A DNA stretch of 64,000 nucleotides from Bacteroidales bacterium (GTDB lineage Bacteria > Bacteroidota > Bacteroidia > Bacteroidales > F082), in NCBI GenBank assembly GCA_030690365.1, contig JAUYGX010000042.1:1-64000 (forward strand). The letters are read 5' to 3'. This document shows, piece by piece, positions 10,240 through 20,734 of the stretch. Positions within the stretch are counted from its first letter, which is position 1; every line of letters begins with the position of its first letter. The notes below the pieces were generated by a model. That model saw only the letters and a list, made by a program, of their open reading frames with translations. It was not told the origin of the DNA and ran no database searches. A program made the position numbers and the translations under genes.

Positions 10240-12651
10240 TTATGTATTTTGGTTTTCTTCTTCCGAATGTAATTCTTCAATTAATAACTGATCAAGTTCG
10301 GTATCGTCTTCTTCATCAAAAACTTCAAGCATGGGTTCTTTAAACGACTTTGTAATAAGCCGCTGATCGAGGCTGAGGAGCAACGATGGCAGTACAAACA
10401 AGTTTGAAAGTAGAGCCACAACCAGTGTAAACGAAACCAGATAACCCAACGCCTCCGTACCGCCAAACGACGACAGGGTGAAGATGAAAAATCCGAAAAA
10501 GAGTACAATAGCCGAGTAAATCATGCTATAACCGGTCTCTTCAAGCGCCGCCAACACAGATTCGCGGATATGCCATTCATGGTGCTTCAATTGAAGGCGA
10601 TAACGCGATAAAAAGTGAATGGTGTTGTCCACACTAATACCAAGCGCAATGCTGAAAATGAGGATGGTGGAGGGTTTAATGGAAATATCAAAATATCCCA
10701 TCATACCGGCAGTAAGTATCTGGGGAATGAGGTTGGGTATCAGTGAAATCAATATCATCCGCACAGATGAAAAAATAAGGGCCATTAATATGGTTATGAC
10801 AATCAGTGCCAGCCCCAGACTCATAAACAGATTGTTTACCAGATAGTTGGTTCCTTTTAAGAACACCACACTTGTACCTGTAAGATGCACATCAAATTGA
10901 TCGGGTGGGAAAATACTATCGACTTTGGGTTCAAGATTGGCCAGAATACGTTCGATGTCGTTGGTGCCAATGTTAGCCATCTGAGCCGAAATCCTCGTAG
11001 TTTGCAGGTTGCTGTCGACGAAGGCTTTTAAAATTCCCTTGTTGCCTTCCCCCAGATTTGGTACATACGACAGGATAAAATTCTTTTCCTGGTTGTTGGG
11101 CAATGAATACATGGCCGGGTTTCCACGGTAAAAGGCCTGTTTGGCCGATTTTACCACCTCCACTACCGACAGTGGCCTGGCAAATTCGGGGTAGGTTTCC
11201 AGTGTGTCCTGAAGCTGATCGATCTTCTCCAGTGTCGACAGTCGGAGAACCCCTTTCGGCTTTCTGGTGTCGATGGTGATTTCCAAAGGCATAACGCCTT
11301 TGAAGTTCTGCTCCAGAAAGATCATGTCTTTGTATAGCTTGTCTTTTTTAGAGATGTCGTCGACAATGTTTCCGGTGGTTTTTAATTTGGTAATACCGAA
11401 AATGGCTATTACAAACAATGAGATGGTGATGATATAGATGGGTTTGCGTTTGGTAATGATGATCCTCGTTACGCCACTCACAATGCGGCTGATAATTCCT
11501 TTTTCAAGATGCCGGAGGTGTTTTGGCTGGGGTGCAGGAAAATAACTGAATAAGATAGGTAACAAAAACAGCGAAAGCAGGTAGGTGACCAGAATATTTA
11601 GTGAGGCAACAACGCCAAAATCAACCAATAGTGCATTGCTGGTGACAATGAAGGCGGCAAATCCGGCAGCGGTGGTGGCATTGGTTAGCAGGTTGGCATT
11701 GCCGATACGCGAAATCATCCGCGAAAGCGCCTTCACTTTGTTGCCGTGTGCCCGGTATTCACTCAGGTACTTATTGAGTAAAAATATGGAGTTTTCAACA
11801 CCAATCACAATTAGCAACGGAGGCAGGATGCCCGTCAGAATGGTGATTTTATATCCAAGTAGTACGGTGGTTCCCAACACCCATATTACCGCGATGATGA
11901 CTACCAACATGGCGAAAAGCACTGCCCGCATCGACCTGAAAAGGATGAAAAGCAGGATGGAGGCAATCACAAGCGAAAGAAATACAAAGAGCAATAATTC
12001 AGTCTGTACTTTTTTTGAGGTTACGGTACGGATATAGGGCAATCCTGAATAATAGACCTCTGTATCGTACTTATCACCATAACTGTCGGTGACATCCTTA
12101 ATTTGTTGTATGAGCCCGACCCTTGCTTTAGAATTCAGAATTTCCTTGTCGAGGGTGATCATCATCATGCTGACATTGGTTTCCTTATTAAAAAGCCTGT
12201 TTTCGTATAATGGAAGACTGTAAACAATTTGTTTGATCGAATCAACTTGTTGTTGTGTGGCAGGTCGTGTAGAAATGATGTTTTTAAACTCAAACTTTTT
12301 CAAGCTGTCGTTACGTACCAGATTGTAAACCCTGGCTGTGGAAACTACTTCCTGTACGCCAGGTATATCAAGTACTTCATAACTAACATCATACCACGAA
12401 TCGAAGTGCTCAAGGGTGTAAAGTTTGGGATCTTTAATGGCTACAAAGATGATGCTTCCATCTTGTCCGAATTGTTGTTTAAAATGTTCATATTCCTGGG
12501 TGATGGGATCCGATTCAGGCAGCATCCGGGCCATTTCGTAGGACATCTTTATGTGATATCCCTCCCAAGCCATAAATGCGGTTAACAAACCGATGATAAT
12601 AATAATACTTAATCGGTTTCTTAAAATCAGCCTCACCAAAAATTGCCACAT
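10240..12651 (-). CDS. MMPL/RND-superfamily membrane transport protein
   Basis: The product has 803 residues with the RND layout: a membrane segment near residues 10-30, a periplasmic domain (~40-215), five or six membrane segments (~220-370), one at ~400-420, a second periplasmic domain (~430-620) and a final bundle (~625-780). Motifs such as [12 protein letters not shown] and [15 protein letters not shown] in the fourth helices of each half match the MMPL/sterol-sensing-like class (hopanoid or lipid exporters). The tail is very acidic. The 803-residue protein lacks the usual partners (membrane fusion protein, TolC) nearby. The substrate is unknown; lipid transport is the best guess from the family. 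Confidence 0.85.
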   Translation of the reverse strand: MWQFLVRLILRNRLSIIIIIGLLTAFMAWEGYHIKMSYEMARMLPESDPITQEYEHFKQQFGQDGSIIFVAIKDPKLYTLEHFDSWYDVSYEVLDIPGVQEVVSTARVYNLVRNDSLKKFEFKNIISTRPATQQQVDSIKQIVYSLPLYENRLFNKETNVSMMMITLDKEILNSKARVGLIQQIKDVTDSYGDKYDTEVYYSGLPYIRTVTSKKVQTELLLFVFLSLVIASILLFILFRSMRAVLFAMLVVIIAVIWVLGTTVLLGYKITILTGILPPLLIVIGVENSIFLLNKYLSEYRAHGNKVKALSRMISRIGNANLLTNATTAAGFAAFIVTSNALLVDFGVVASLNILVTYLLSLFLLPILFSYFPAPQPKHLRHLEKGIISRIVSGVTRIIITKRKPIYIITISLFVIAIFGITKLKTTGNIVDDISKKDKLYKDMIFLEQNFKGVMPLEITIDTRKPKGVLRLSTLEKIDQLQDTLETYPEFARPLSVVEVVKSAKQAFYRGNPAMYSLPNNQEKNFILSYVPNLGEGNKGILKAFVDSNLQTTRISAQMANIGTNDIERILANLEPKVDSIFPPDQFDVHLTGTSVVFLKGTNYLVNNLFMSLGLALIVITILMALIFSSVRMILISLIPNLIPQILTAGMMGYFDISIKPSTILIFSIALGISVDNTIHFLSRYRLQLKHHEWHIRESVLAALEETGYSMIYSAIVLFFGFFIFTLSSFGGTEALGYLVSFTLVVALLSNLFVLPSLLLSLDQRLITKSFKEPMLEVFDEEDDTELDQLLIEELHSEEENQNT

Positions 12652-12732
12652 GAACCAACGATTTGATTGTACACTAAAATACTAAAATTACCGTACCTAC
12701 AAGAGTAAAAAAATTATTAGGCACTTTCGTTG

Positions 12733-12740
12733 TATTTTTG
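12733..12740 (+). promoter_or_regulatory. Bacteroidota -7 box (TATTTTTG) of the 2-hydroxyacid dehydrogenase gene
   Basis: TATTTTTG fits TAnnTTTG and lies 56 bases upstream of the ATG at 12797. A clear TTTG -33 element is not seen. Confidence 0.45.
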
Positions 12741-12796
12741 CCGTTAGATTTACACTTTCACCACGAATATGCCGCAAATTTAAGTTATTGTTTACA

Positions 12797-13735
12797 ATGT
12801 ATAAAGGAAAAGTACTTTTTATCGACACGGCCCATCCTGATTTAACGGTTTTGTTGCAGGAAATGGGTTTTGAATGCGACTATTTCCCCGAATATCAACG
12901 AGTTGATTTTCTGAAAGTAATCAACAAATATGTTGGGGTTGTTATCCGAAGCAAGGTAAAAATGGATGCCGGATTTTTGTCTCAGGCGGCCAATTTAAAG
13001 TTTATTGCCAGGGTAGGGGCCGGCATGGAAAATATTGATGTGGCTGAAGCCGAAAAAAGAAATATCATCTGCCTGAATGCACCCGAAGGAAATCGCGATG
13101 CCGTTGCCGAACAGGCGGTCGGCATGTTGCTCACCTTGTTTAACCGGTTATTAATAGCCGACCCTGAAGTTAGAAAAGGCATTTGGTTGCGTGAGCAAAA
13201 CAGAGGCGTGGAATTAGGAGGGAAAACAGTCGGGATTGTGGGTTTTGGAAACACCGGAAGCTCATTTGCCCGTAAACTACGGGGGTTTGATGTAAAAATG
13301 CTGGCTTACGACAAGTATAAAACCGGTTTTGGAAATGAATATGTTCAGGAAGCAACCATGGACCAGATTTATCAGCAGGCCGATATTTTGAGTTTTCATG
13401 TGCCGCTTACAGACGAAACTACTTTTCTCTTTAATAAAGAAATGATCGACAGGTTTAAAAAGCCATTTTACCTGATCAATACCTCACGTGGCAAGGTGGT
13501 TAAAACCATTGATTTGATGGAGGCCATCGATCAACAAGAAGTGATCGGTGCTTGCCTGGATGTGCTAGAATACGAGGGTCTTTCATTTGAGGCGATACAG
13601 GATTCTCCGGAATTTACGCGACTTACAAGCATGAGTAATGTGGTGCTATCACCCCATATTGCCGGTTGGACGCATGAATCGAACCTGAAAATGGCACAAA
13701 TCCTGGCAGCTAAAGTAGGAGAGTTGGAATTGTAG
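12797..13735 (+). CDS. NAD-dependent D-2-hydroxyacid dehydrogenase family protein
   Basis: The product has 312 residues. The N-terminal catalytic domain carries KFIARVGAGMENID, the Rossmann motif is GIVGFGNTGSSFARKL, and the active site follows the family order: Arg in INTSRGKVV, Glu in LDVLEYEG and His in SPHIAGWTHES. It is a 3-phosphoglycerate dehydrogenase-like enzyme without the ACT domain, so serine synthesis is possible but unproven. The TTG at 12788 is ignored in favour of ATG at 12797 (MYKGKVLFID). It is divergent from the MMPL gene. Confidence 0.88.
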   Translation: MYKGKVLFIDTAHPDLTVLLQEMGFECDYFPEYQRVDFLKVINKYVGVVIRSKVKMDAGFLSQAANLKFIARVGAGMENIDVAEAEKRNIICLNAPEGNRDAVAEQAVGMLLTLFNRLLIADPEVRKGIWLREQNRGVELGGKTVGIVGFGNTGSSFARKLRGFDVKMLAYDKYKTGFGNEYVQEATMDQIYQQADILSFHVPLTDETTFLFNKEMIDRFKKPFYLINTSRGKVVKTIDLMEAIDQQEVIGACLDVLEYEGLSFEAIQDSPEFTRLTSMSNVVLSPHIAGWTHESNLKMAQILAAKVGELEL

Positions 13736-13950
13736 ATCAGAAACGGTGTAGACCAATGATTGCTTTTCTTATGTCTGCTTTAATAGGTTGAATCAATGTG
13801 TCGATGGAATCATGGAGCTTGTTAAGTTGATTCTGATAGATGAAACCAATTAACTATCAATGCAATATACAATGTTAAATTTATTTTAACATATCCTGTA
13901 ACAATTCACCAGCCCTTTCCGTCATACCCTAAAACCTTAAAAAGTGCATT

Positions 13951-15540
13951 ATGAAAAAAGTAGTTATTATCATTTTTATGGGGTTGTTCACACTCGCAAC
14001 CTCACCTCTGGCTCAGGCCCAGCTTAAAGGCAACGGAGAACTTGTTAAACAAGACCGAACTGTAGAGCCATTCACCGCTATAAGGCTTGGAAGTGCTCAT
14101 GATATGGTCATCATCCCCGGTGACGTATTTGGAGTTACTGTGGAAACTGATGCCAACCTGCAAGAATATGTAAAAGTGGAAGTTCGAAATAGTACCCTGC
14201 AATTTGAAACCACAAAAGTCATCCGTAAATATACCGAAATGCGATTCTATGTCACTGTTCCCACCCTCGAAGAACTGAGAGTTGCAGGTGCCTCTGAGGT
14301 GAAAACCCAGGGCCTGTTAAAAGGTGATGACCTCCAATTGGTGGTTAGCGGAGCTTCGGAAGTGACTATGAATCTGGAGTATAACATACTGATGGTAAGT
14401 GCTTCGGGTGCGTCAGAGGTTGTGCTTAATGGTAGTGCAACTACCTCAACTATTGAGTGCAGTGGGGCTTCTGAAGTAAAAGCCAACGAACTTCAAACCA
14501 ACAACACTGTTGTGAAAGCAAGCGGAGCCAGTGAATGTAATGTAAATGCCACATCCACATTAAATTATAGTGTGTCGGGAGCCTCTGAAGTAAAGTTTGT
14601 TAAAAATCCTGATATGGTGGTGGTTAGAACCGGAAAAAATTCTCAAAGTGTAACCATTTCAAGTGATATAAAGGCCTCTGGTGATCACCACAGATATTCC
14701 GACACCACCAAGGTATCGGTAGGGAACCTGAATTTTGAGGTGGTAGACGGGGATACCACTGTTGTTGCCCTGGGTAATCACCGTCTTGTGGTTTCGGATG
14801 ATGGCAATGTGAAATGGGAAAGAAACCGTCCACGCAAGTTCAATGGTAGTTGGGGTGGTGTGGATATAGGTCTGAACGGCTATCTGACACCGGATTTCAA
14901 CATGAACTTTGCAAAAGCAGATGAAGTTCTTGATTTGCAAATGGAAAAGTCCATTAACCTAAACCTGAATTTATATGAGCAGAACATTTCACTTAGCAAA
15001 AGTGATAAAATCGGACTGGTTACCGGATTGGGTTTTGCCTGGAATAACTATCGGTTTAGCCATTCAACTTTTTTAACACCTGACAGCAGCAATATCATGG
15101 GTTATTATATGGAGGGCGTATCGGTACGCAAATCCAAGTTAACAGCATTTTATTTGACGGTTCCTTTGTTTTTGGAATTTCAGACCAATCAGAACCGGCG
15201 CAGCCATCGTTTTCATTTCGCTGTAGGAGCCATCCTGAATGCCCGGTTAAGTACCCATACCAAGATTTATTTTGATGAATCGAATAAATTCTTCCAACTG
15301 ATTGATCCAATCACCGGACAAGCAGTACAAAACATGAATTCACCTTCGGGTGGGAACCGCAATATTGTAAAAGATTTCAATAGCTATAAACTGGCTCCAT
15401 TCAAGTTTGATGTATCTGTCCGCTTCGGATACGGGATTGTAAATCTATACGCTACCTATTCGCTCAATACGATGTTTCAAAAAGACAAGGGGCCTGAGTT
15501 GTATCCTTTCTCAGCAGGTATTACCCTGGTTGGATGGTAG
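13951..15540 (+). CDS. GASEV-repeat (DUF2807) protein fused to an outer-membrane beta-barrel
   Basis: The product has 529 residues with a signal peptide ending near AQAQ. Residues ~30-230 are a DUF2807 'GIN' beta-helix-like domain with six regular GASEV/GASEC turns spaced 18-24 residues apart. A linker (~230-300) leads to a C-terminal PorT-like outer-membrane beta-barrel (~300-529) that ends in an aromatic residue (GITLVGW). The protein is probably in the outer membrane. The fusion of a DUF2807 repeat domain to a barrel is less usual than the free-standing domain. An inverted repeat TGTTAAA/TTTAACA lies upstream at 13873-13891. Confidence 0.8.
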   Translation: MKKVVIIIFMGLFTLATSPLAQAQLKGNGELVKQDRTVEPFTAIRLGSAHDMVIIPGDVFGVTVETDANLQEYVKVEVRNSTLQFETTKVIRKYTEMRFYVTVPTLEELRVAGASEVKTQGLLKGDDLQLVVSGASEVTMNLEYNILMVSASGASEVVLNGSATTSTIECSGASEVKANELQTNNTVVKASGASECNVNATSTLNYSVSGASEVKFVKNPDMVVVRTGKNSQSVTISSDIKASGDHHRYSDTTKVSVGNLNFEVVDGDTTVVALGNHRLVVSDDGNVKWERNRPRKFNGSWGGVDIGLNGYLTPDFNMNFAKADEVLDLQMEKSINLNLNLYEQNISLSKSDKIGLVTGLGFAWNNYRFSHSTFLTPDSSNIMGYYMEGVSVRKSKLTAFYLTVPLFLEFQTNQNRRSHRFHFAVGAILNARLSTHTKIYFDESNKFFQLIDPITGQAVQNMNSPSGGNRNIVKDFNSYKLAPFKFDVSVRFGYGIVNLYATYSLNTMFQKDKGPELYPFSAGITLVGW

Positions 15541-15560
15541 TTGAAATTTAAACACAAAAA

Positions 15561-15591
15561 AAACAGCCGCTGAAGCGGCTGTTTTTTTTTT
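15561..15591. terminator. Bidirectional terminator between convergent genes
   Basis: ACAGCCGCT / AGCGGCTGT (9 bp) forms a tight hairpin flanked by eight A on one side and ten or more T on the other. It serves the GASEV protein gene on plus and ackA on minus. Confidence 0.9.
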
Positions 15592-15606
15592 GATATAATT
15601 CGTGTT

Positions 15607-16800
15607 CTACATTACAATTTCGTAGGTATCGTTTGCAATCATGAGTTCTTCATCGGTAGGCACCACCATTACCTTCACTTTTGACTTTTCAGTACTGATG
15701 ATGGTTTCTTTACCTCTTACATTTTCTTTTTCATGATCGATTTCAATACCCAGAAAATCAAGTCCGTGTAAGATATTTTTTCTGGTTTCCACATCGTTTT
15801 CACCTATACCTCCGGTGAATATAATTAAATCGACACCTTCCAGACCTGCAGCGTAGGAACCAATATATTTTTTTGCCCGGTAGGCATACATTTCCAGTGC
15901 TACCTTTGCCCTGTGATTTCCCTCTTTTGACGCTTTTTCTACATCGCGCATATCTGATGACACTCCTGATACTCCAACCACTCCTGAAAACTTATTCAAT
16001 AATGTATTGGTGTATCCAATACTGGTTTCTTCTTTATCGGCAATATAAAGGAGGGTTCCAGGGTCGATATCGCCTGAGCGGGTACCCATCATCAGCCCTT
16101 CGGTGGGGGTCATCCCCATGGAAGTGTCGAAAGATTTGCCGTCTTTTATGGCTGTCATTGAAGCTCCGTTTCCCAGATGGCAAGTAATTATCTTTTGAGT
16201 TTTGATATCTACGCCTAAAATTTCGCAAGCACGCATGGAAACATATTTGTGACTCGTGCCATGGAACCCGTATCTTCTGATTTTATATTTTTCATACAAA
16301 ATATACGGGATGGCATACAGGTACACGTGTTCCGGCATGGTTTGGTGGAACGCCGTATCGAATACCCCAACTTGTTTTACGTCGGGGAGTAATTGTTGCA
16401 TGGCATAAATACCCTTTAAGTTTGGAGGATTGTGTAAGGGTGCCAGTTCAGTGGAGGCAACGAGTGCATTAATCACCGCTTCGGTAATCAAAACACTTCC
16501 GCTAAATTCTTCTGCTCCATGAACAACGCGGTGCCCAACAGCTTCAATTTCTTCGATTGAACTGATTGAGCCATATTCTTTACTGATGAGAATACCAAGT
16601 AAATATTCTATTCCTTGCTGATGGTCGAGTATTTCTCCTTCGATGGTAACTTCCGGGCTGCCCGTTTTTTCATGCTTAATGGCACTTCCTTTTAATCCTA
16701 TTTTGTCGACCAGGCCTTTGGCAATTACCTGTTTGGCAGGCATTTCAAAGAGTTGGTATTTTATGGATGAACTACCGCAGTTCAGTACAATAATTTTCAT
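15607..16800 (-). CDS. ackA: Acetate kinase
   Basis: The product has 397 residues, the normal length. It converts acetyl phosphate and ADP to acetate and ATP. Family motifs are NCGSSSIKYQLFE at the N terminus, GHRVVHG, FHGTSHKYV, HLGNGASMTAI and FTGGIGEND. It is the last gene of a pta - hydroxyacyl-CoA dehydrogenase - ackA operon (gaps 29 and 18 bases). In this window it is the obvious outlet for acetyl-CoA from the microcompartment locus at 58-64 kb (inference). Confidence 0.96.
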   Translation of the reverse strand: MKIIVLNCGSSSIKYQLFEMPAKQVIAKGLVDKIGLKGSAIKHEKTGSPEVTIEGEILDHQQGIEYLLGILISKEYGSISSIEEIEAVGHRVVHGAEEFSGSVLITEAVINALVASTELAPLHNPPNLKGIYAMQQLLPDVKQVGVFDTAFHQTMPEHVYLYAIPYILYEKYKIRRYGFHGTSHKYVSMRACEILGVDIKTQKIITCHLGNGASMTAIKDGKSFDTSMGMTPTEGLMMGTRSGDIDPGTLLYIADKEETSIGYTNTLLNKFSGVVGVSGVSSDMRDVEKASKEGNHRAKVALEMYAYRAKKYIGSYAAGLEGVDLIIFTGGIGENDVETRKNILHGLDFLGIEIDHEKENVRGKETIISTEKSKVKVMVVPTDEELMIANDTYEIVM

Positions 16801-16818
16801 TTTCGAATGCTTAATTAA

Positions 16819-17778
16819 TTATTTGATAATGGAACAGGTAATGGTGTTTCCAACAGGTTTACCACTCTGATAGTCATAAAATCCTTTACCCACGTGTCGG
16901 CCTAAATAATTGGCTCTGACAAGTCTTTTAATAATCGGTGAAGCCTTGTATTTTTTTTCACCGTATTCGGCATACAGGTTGTCCATGTATTTCAGGATTT
17001 TGTCCAGCCCGATGCGATCGGCCAATTCAAAAGGCCCGGAGTTGTTACCGGCTGCTTCACGCATGGTTTCATCTATATCTTGTATTGAGGCAACGCCCTC
17101 CATCAACAATTCACATGCTTCGTTAATCATGGGAATGATCATCCGGGTGCTAATATTACCAGGAGATTCATTCACATGGATCACTTTTTTATTGATCATG
17201 TTGCAAAAACGAGAGGCGGTTTCGTAAGCCAACTCCGATGAGGCTTGTCCACGAACAACTTCAACAATCTGCGTTTTATCGATGGGTTCGATAAAGTGTA
17301 TCCCGATGGCACGGTCGGGCTTTTTTAGCACGGCGGCCAAATCCGAAATCATCAGGGTACTCAGGTTAGAAGTGATAAGTGTTTCCTGGCCGACTTCTTT
17401 TTCGATTTGCTGGAAAACGCTTTTTCGCATTTCAATCATGGTGCCCGACTTCCTCGAACTAATCGTTTCGATTACGATCTGACATTTGGCAAGGCTTGAA
17501 AACTGAGTGCTTCCGGTTATACGCGACTGTATTAAACGTTTTTCTGATCCGGTGATTCCCCAATGCCGTATGATTCTATCCAGGCGGGACTCAATCTGTT
17601 GAAAAATTTCATTGATCCGCTCTTCATCTACATCAATAAATACCACATCAATTCCTGATTTGGTGATCATGATGGTAAGTTCCTGGCCAACTTCTCCACA
17701 CCCTACTATTCCAATAGTTTGTATTGCGCCTTTTGGTATTAGTTTATCACCCAGGCTAAATTCAGATAACTGACTCAT
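16819..17778 (-). CDS. 3-hydroxyacyl-CoA dehydrogenase (3-hydroxybutyryl-CoA type)
   Basis: The product has 319 residues. The Rossmann motif is GIVGCGEVGQELT, followed by FIDVDEE. The catalytic His/Glu region is IGIHFIEPIDKTQIVEVV; the usual HFFNP is here HFIEP. The C-terminal domain holds GNISTRMIIPMINEA, GPFELADRIGLD and GRHVGKGFYDY, typical of Hbd/FadB. The likely reaction is NAD(P)-dependent interconversion of 3-hydroxyacyl-CoA and 3-oxoacyl-CoA. The position between pta and ackA is odd and no thiolase or crotonase is nearby. Confidence 0.88.
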   Translation of the reverse strand: MSQLSEFSLGDKLIPKGAIQTIGIVGCGEVGQELTIMITKSGIDVVFIDVDEERINEIFQQIESRLDRIIRHWGITGSEKRLIQSRITGSTQFSSLAKCQIVIETISSRKSGTMIEMRKSVFQQIEKEVGQETLITSNLSTLMISDLAAVLKKPDRAIGIHFIEPIDKTQIVEVVRGQASSELAYETASRFCNMINKKVIHVNESPGNISTRMIIPMINEACELLMEGVASIQDIDETMREAAGNNSGPFELADRIGLDKILKYMDNLYAEYGEKKYKASPIIKRLVRANYLGRHVGKGFYDYQSGKPVGNTITCSIIK

Positions 17779-17807
17779 ATGATTGATTATATATAATTAA
17801 ATTCGGG

Positions 17808-18818
17808 CTATTGGGTGTACAATCCATTTGCCTGGTTGGCTGTAATGGCCACCATGTTGATAATATCATCCACTGAACATCCTCTTGATAAATCATTAAT
17901 AGGTGCTGCCATGCCTTGCAAAACAGGACCTACCGCTTCGGCACCTGCCAGGCGTTCAACCAGTTTGTAGGCAATATTACCGGTTTCGAGTGAAGGGAAA
18001 ACCAACACATTGGCATTCCCCGCAATTTCGGAACCAGGTGCCTTTTTCTGACCAATAACCTTCACGATGGCAGCGTCGGCCTGTAGTTCTCCGTCTATTT
18101 TTAGATAAGGAGCCATCTCCTTTGCGAGTTTGGTGGCTTCGACCACTTTGTCCACTTTGGGGTGCTTGGCACTGCCTTTGGTCGAAAAACTCAGCATGGC
18201 CACACGTGGCTCAATGCCGGCGATATTTTTGGCTGTGCGGGCAGTTTCAATGGCAATTTCAGCCAGTTCTTGCACGGTTGGATCAGGATTTACGGCACAA
18301 TCGGCAAAAACCAGAATGCCATTGTCGGTGTATTCGGTGTTTTTCAGGAGCATGATAAAGGCTCCGGAAACGGCTGAAACACCAGGTAATGTTTTGATGA
18401 TTTGAAAAGCCGGACGTAATACATCACCGGTTGAATTGTCGGCACCGGCTACTTCTCCGTCGGCCCTTTTATCTTTTATAATGAGTGTTGCGAGGTACAA
18501 AGGGTCTTCTGCCAGTTTGGTGGCCTGTTCGAGGGTTACTCCTTTTCCCTTCCTGATTTCCCACAACATATTGGCATACCGTTCTTTGTCGGCGTGGTTT
18601 AACGGATCTATCAGCGTGGCCTTGTTGATATATGTTAAATTCAAGGCTTTGGCTTTATTTTGAATTTCATCTTCGTTGCCCAACAGGATAATCCTGGCCA
18701 GCCCGTGTTCCAGGACATAATTGGCAGCTTTAAGGGTGCGTTCTTCTAACCCTTCAGGTAGCACAATTGTCTTGTTGGCCTTTTTTGCTTCTTCGTGAAT
18801 ATGCTTAATTAATTCCAT
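17808..18818 (-). CDS. pta: Phosphate acetyltransferase
   Basis: The product has 336 residues and is the short PTA_PTB-type enzyme without the N-terminal DRTGG/BioD-like extension. It converts acetyl-CoA and phosphate to acetyl phosphate and CoA. Recognisable pieces are [63 protein letters not shown] and the C-terminal GLYTQ-type end. It is first in the operon with a hydroxyacyl-CoA dehydrogenase and ackA. Confidence 0.95.
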   Translation of the reverse strand: MELIKHIHEEAKKANKTIVLPEGLEERTLKAANYVLEHGLARIILLGNEDEIQNKAKALNLTYINKATLIDPLNHADKERYANMLWEIRKGKGVTLEQATKLAEDPLYLATLIIKDKRADGEVAGADNSTGDVLRPAFQIIKTLPGVSAVSGAFIMLLKNTEYTDNGILVFADCAVNPDPTVQELAEIAIETARTAKNIAGIEPRVAMLSFSTKGSAKHPKVDKVVEATKLAKEMAPYLKIDGELQADAAIVKVIGQKKAPGSEIAGNANVLVFPSLETGNIAYKLVERLAGAEAVGPVLQGMAAPINDLSRGCSVDDIINMVAITANQANGLYTQ

Positions 18819-18842
18819 GCGTACAATTTTTTTTTAAGGGTG

Positions 18843-18850
18843 CAAAATTA
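18843..18850 (-). promoter_or_regulatory. -7 box (TAATTTTG on minus) of the pta operon
   Basis: The minus strand reads TAATTTTG ending 24 bases before the pta ATG. It fits TAnnTTTG of the Bacteroidota primary sigma factor. Confidence 0.5.
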
Positions 18851-19064
18851 GCACTAATTTTCGGATTTGATGGGCATATTGTGAAATATTTAACAATTCT
18901 AAGTAAGGCATAAAATGCATAAAAACAACATGATAGTTCATTATTTGGAGTCAGTATGTATTATTTAATGGACAGGTTGAAATTGGGTCATGTATGGGTT
19001 GTTTTTCTATTGTAAAACCTCCAAGTACAAACGTCATTTCCAAAACATCAATCAATGTTTGCTT

Positions 19065-19072
19065 TATATTTG
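19065..19072 (+). promoter_or_regulatory. -7 box (TATATTTG) of DUF4271-hemD
   Basis: TATATTTG lies 20 bases before the ATG at 19093 and fits TAnnTTTG. The -33 element is not obvious. Confidence 0.45.
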
Positions 19073-19092
19073 CTTGCTGAAGAAAAGATGAG

Positions 19093-19896
19093 ATGACAGA
19101 TTCGCTGAATATTTTTGTAAAATTGAATCCCTGGGTTGTTTCGGCCGATTCAACGCTCTCTGCGTCTGACAGTTTGCAATTGCAGGCTCAGATGAAAATC
19201 ACTACATTCTTGCAGCCAACGTCCATCCACTTTAATCCAATAGCGCATATAAGCAGCCAATTTGATGTGCTTGTTATTGTGGTACTCGTCTTATTGGCCG
19301 GTATTTCGGTGTTGCGGTGGTATATGCCCGATCGGTTTTATTATGAATTTTCGGTGGGTGAACGTTTTTTATTTTCCAGAAATAAGGGCAATGTTGTAAA
19401 TGCGCCAGGGGTGGTGGTGGACTTGTTTTTCTGGATCAATTTTTTGTTTACAACCAGTTTGATGCTTTTCCTTTTTGTTGAAACCTATATTCCACATGTA
19501 TTGTTCACGGAATCAGACTATAAGTTGTTTCTTTATCTGTTTCTGGCGGTCATTGCTTTTTGGCTTTACCGACGGATCGTGATCAAAATTATTTCCTTTA
19601 TTTTTATGACAAAACCAATGTCGGGTCGCCAAATAAAACTCGATCAGAATGTGGAAAACGCAACAGGTGTAGTTTTGCTTCCGGTATTGTTGTTGTCAAT
19701 GTTGTGGTTTCATTCGTTTTTTCTGATTGCCGCTTTGATTGTTGCACTTGGGATGCAGGTTTTTAGATGGTCCCAAACTGTTGCTATTGGAATTTCAGGC
19801 ACTAGATTTTCGGCATTTCATTTTATTTTGTACCTTTGCAGCCTCGAATTGATACCAATGATCATTATTTTAAAATTCATTTCTCTGAATAGTTAA
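19093..19896 (+). CDS. DUF4271 family membrane protein
   Basis: The product has 267 residues. After a soluble N-terminal region of ~70 residues there are about six hydrophobic helices (near 58-75, 115-135, 145-165, 190-215, 220-240 and 245-265). This size, layout and position just upstream of hemD are what is seen for DUF4271 proteins across Bacteroidota. Function is unknown. No catalytic motif was recognised. Confidence 0.75.
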   Translation: MTDSLNIFVKLNPWVVSADSTLSASDSLQLQAQMKITTFLQPTSIHFNPIAHISSQFDVLVIVVLVLLAGISVLRWYMPDRFYYEFSVGERFLFSRNKGNVVNAPGVVVDLFFWINFLFTTSLMLFLFVETYIPHVLFTESDYKLFLYLFLAVIAFWLYRRIVIKIISFIFMTKPMSGRQIKLDQNVENATGVVLLPVLLLSMLWFHSFFLIAALIVALGMQVFRWSQTVAIGISGTRFSAFHFILYLCSLELIPMIIILKFISLNS

Positions 19897-19960
19897 ATAT
19901 AGCCATTCGGTGTTGATTCTAAGGAGTAAACTCTATTAGGAACCATTAGATTGAAATAAA

Positions 19961-20728
19961 TTGAAGATAAAAAACATTCTGGTTTCTCAGCCGCAACCAC
20001 CCGATATGGAAAAATCCCCTTACGGGGAACTGAGTGCCAAATTCAGCGTAAACCTTGTATTTGAGAAATTTATTAAAGTCGAGGGTATTTCTGCACAGGA
20101 ATTCCGCAGGGCTAAGGGCTCGTTTACCGATCACACAGCGGCGATACTCACCAGCAGGCATGCTGTTGATCATTTCTTCCGTATGGCAAAGGAGTTAAGG
20201 TTTGATATTCCTGATTCGATGAAGTACTTTTGTATTTCTGAGTCGATTGCGTATTATCTTCAAAAGTACGTTCAATACCGGAAGCGAAAGATTTTTTATG
20301 GAAAACAAAATTTCCCCGATCTCATCGAAGTTATCCTGAAACATTCGGAAGAGAAGTTCCTCTTACCTACTTCGGATATCCACAAGCGTTCGATGCTCGA
20401 CCTGTTGGATAAGGCAAAAGTGAACTATACAAATGCCATTATCTATCGGACTATTGCAGCCGATCTATCCCATATCGATCCCAATAAGTTCGACCTGATC
20501 ATCTTTTTTAGCCCTGCAGGGATAAAATCATTACAGAGCAATTTCCCTGATTTTAAACAAAACCAACTTTTTGCTGCTTTTGGTGCCACCACTGCCAATG
20601 CTGTAACCGAAGCAGGTTTTAGTCTTGATATTCCGGCACCTACACAAACAGCTCCCAGCATGACCATGGCCATCGAGGAATACCTCACTAACAAGGAAAA
20701 GGAAAGAAGACGTAACAGTCGGAAATAG
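19961..20728 (+). CDS. hemD: Uroporphyrinogen-III synthase
   Basis: The product has 255 residues and closes hydroxymethylbilane to uroporphyrinogen III for heme (and siroheme) synthesis, which the many cytochromes in this window need. The family is variable; the best signals are the N-terminal MKIKNILVSQP, the central FDLIIFFSPAGIKSLQSNFP and AFGATTANAVTEAGFSLDIPAP. The start is a TTG at 19961: the next ATG would remove the first strand (IKNILVSQPQPP) that family members share. It is the partner of DUF4271 upstream (64-base gap). Confidence 0.85.
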   Translation: MKIKNILVSQPQPPDMEKSPYGELSAKFSVNLVFEKFIKVEGISAQEFRRAKGSFTDHTAAILTSRHAVDHFFRMAKELRFDIPDSMKYFCISESIAYYLQKYVQYRKRKIFYGKQNFPDLIEVILKHSEEKFLLPTSDIHKRSMLDLLDKAKVNYTNAIIYRTIAADLSHIDPNKFDLIIFFSPAGIKSLQSNFPDFKQNQLFAAFGATTANAVTEAGFSLDIPAPTQTAPSMTMAIEEYLTNKEKERRRNSRK

Positions 20729-20734
20729 AACTGG

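Noticed and set aside
13951-14640. GASEV repeats as a tandem DNA repeat or CRISPR-like array
   Set aside because: The repeats are at protein level only; the DNA codes differ between units and spacing is not constant.
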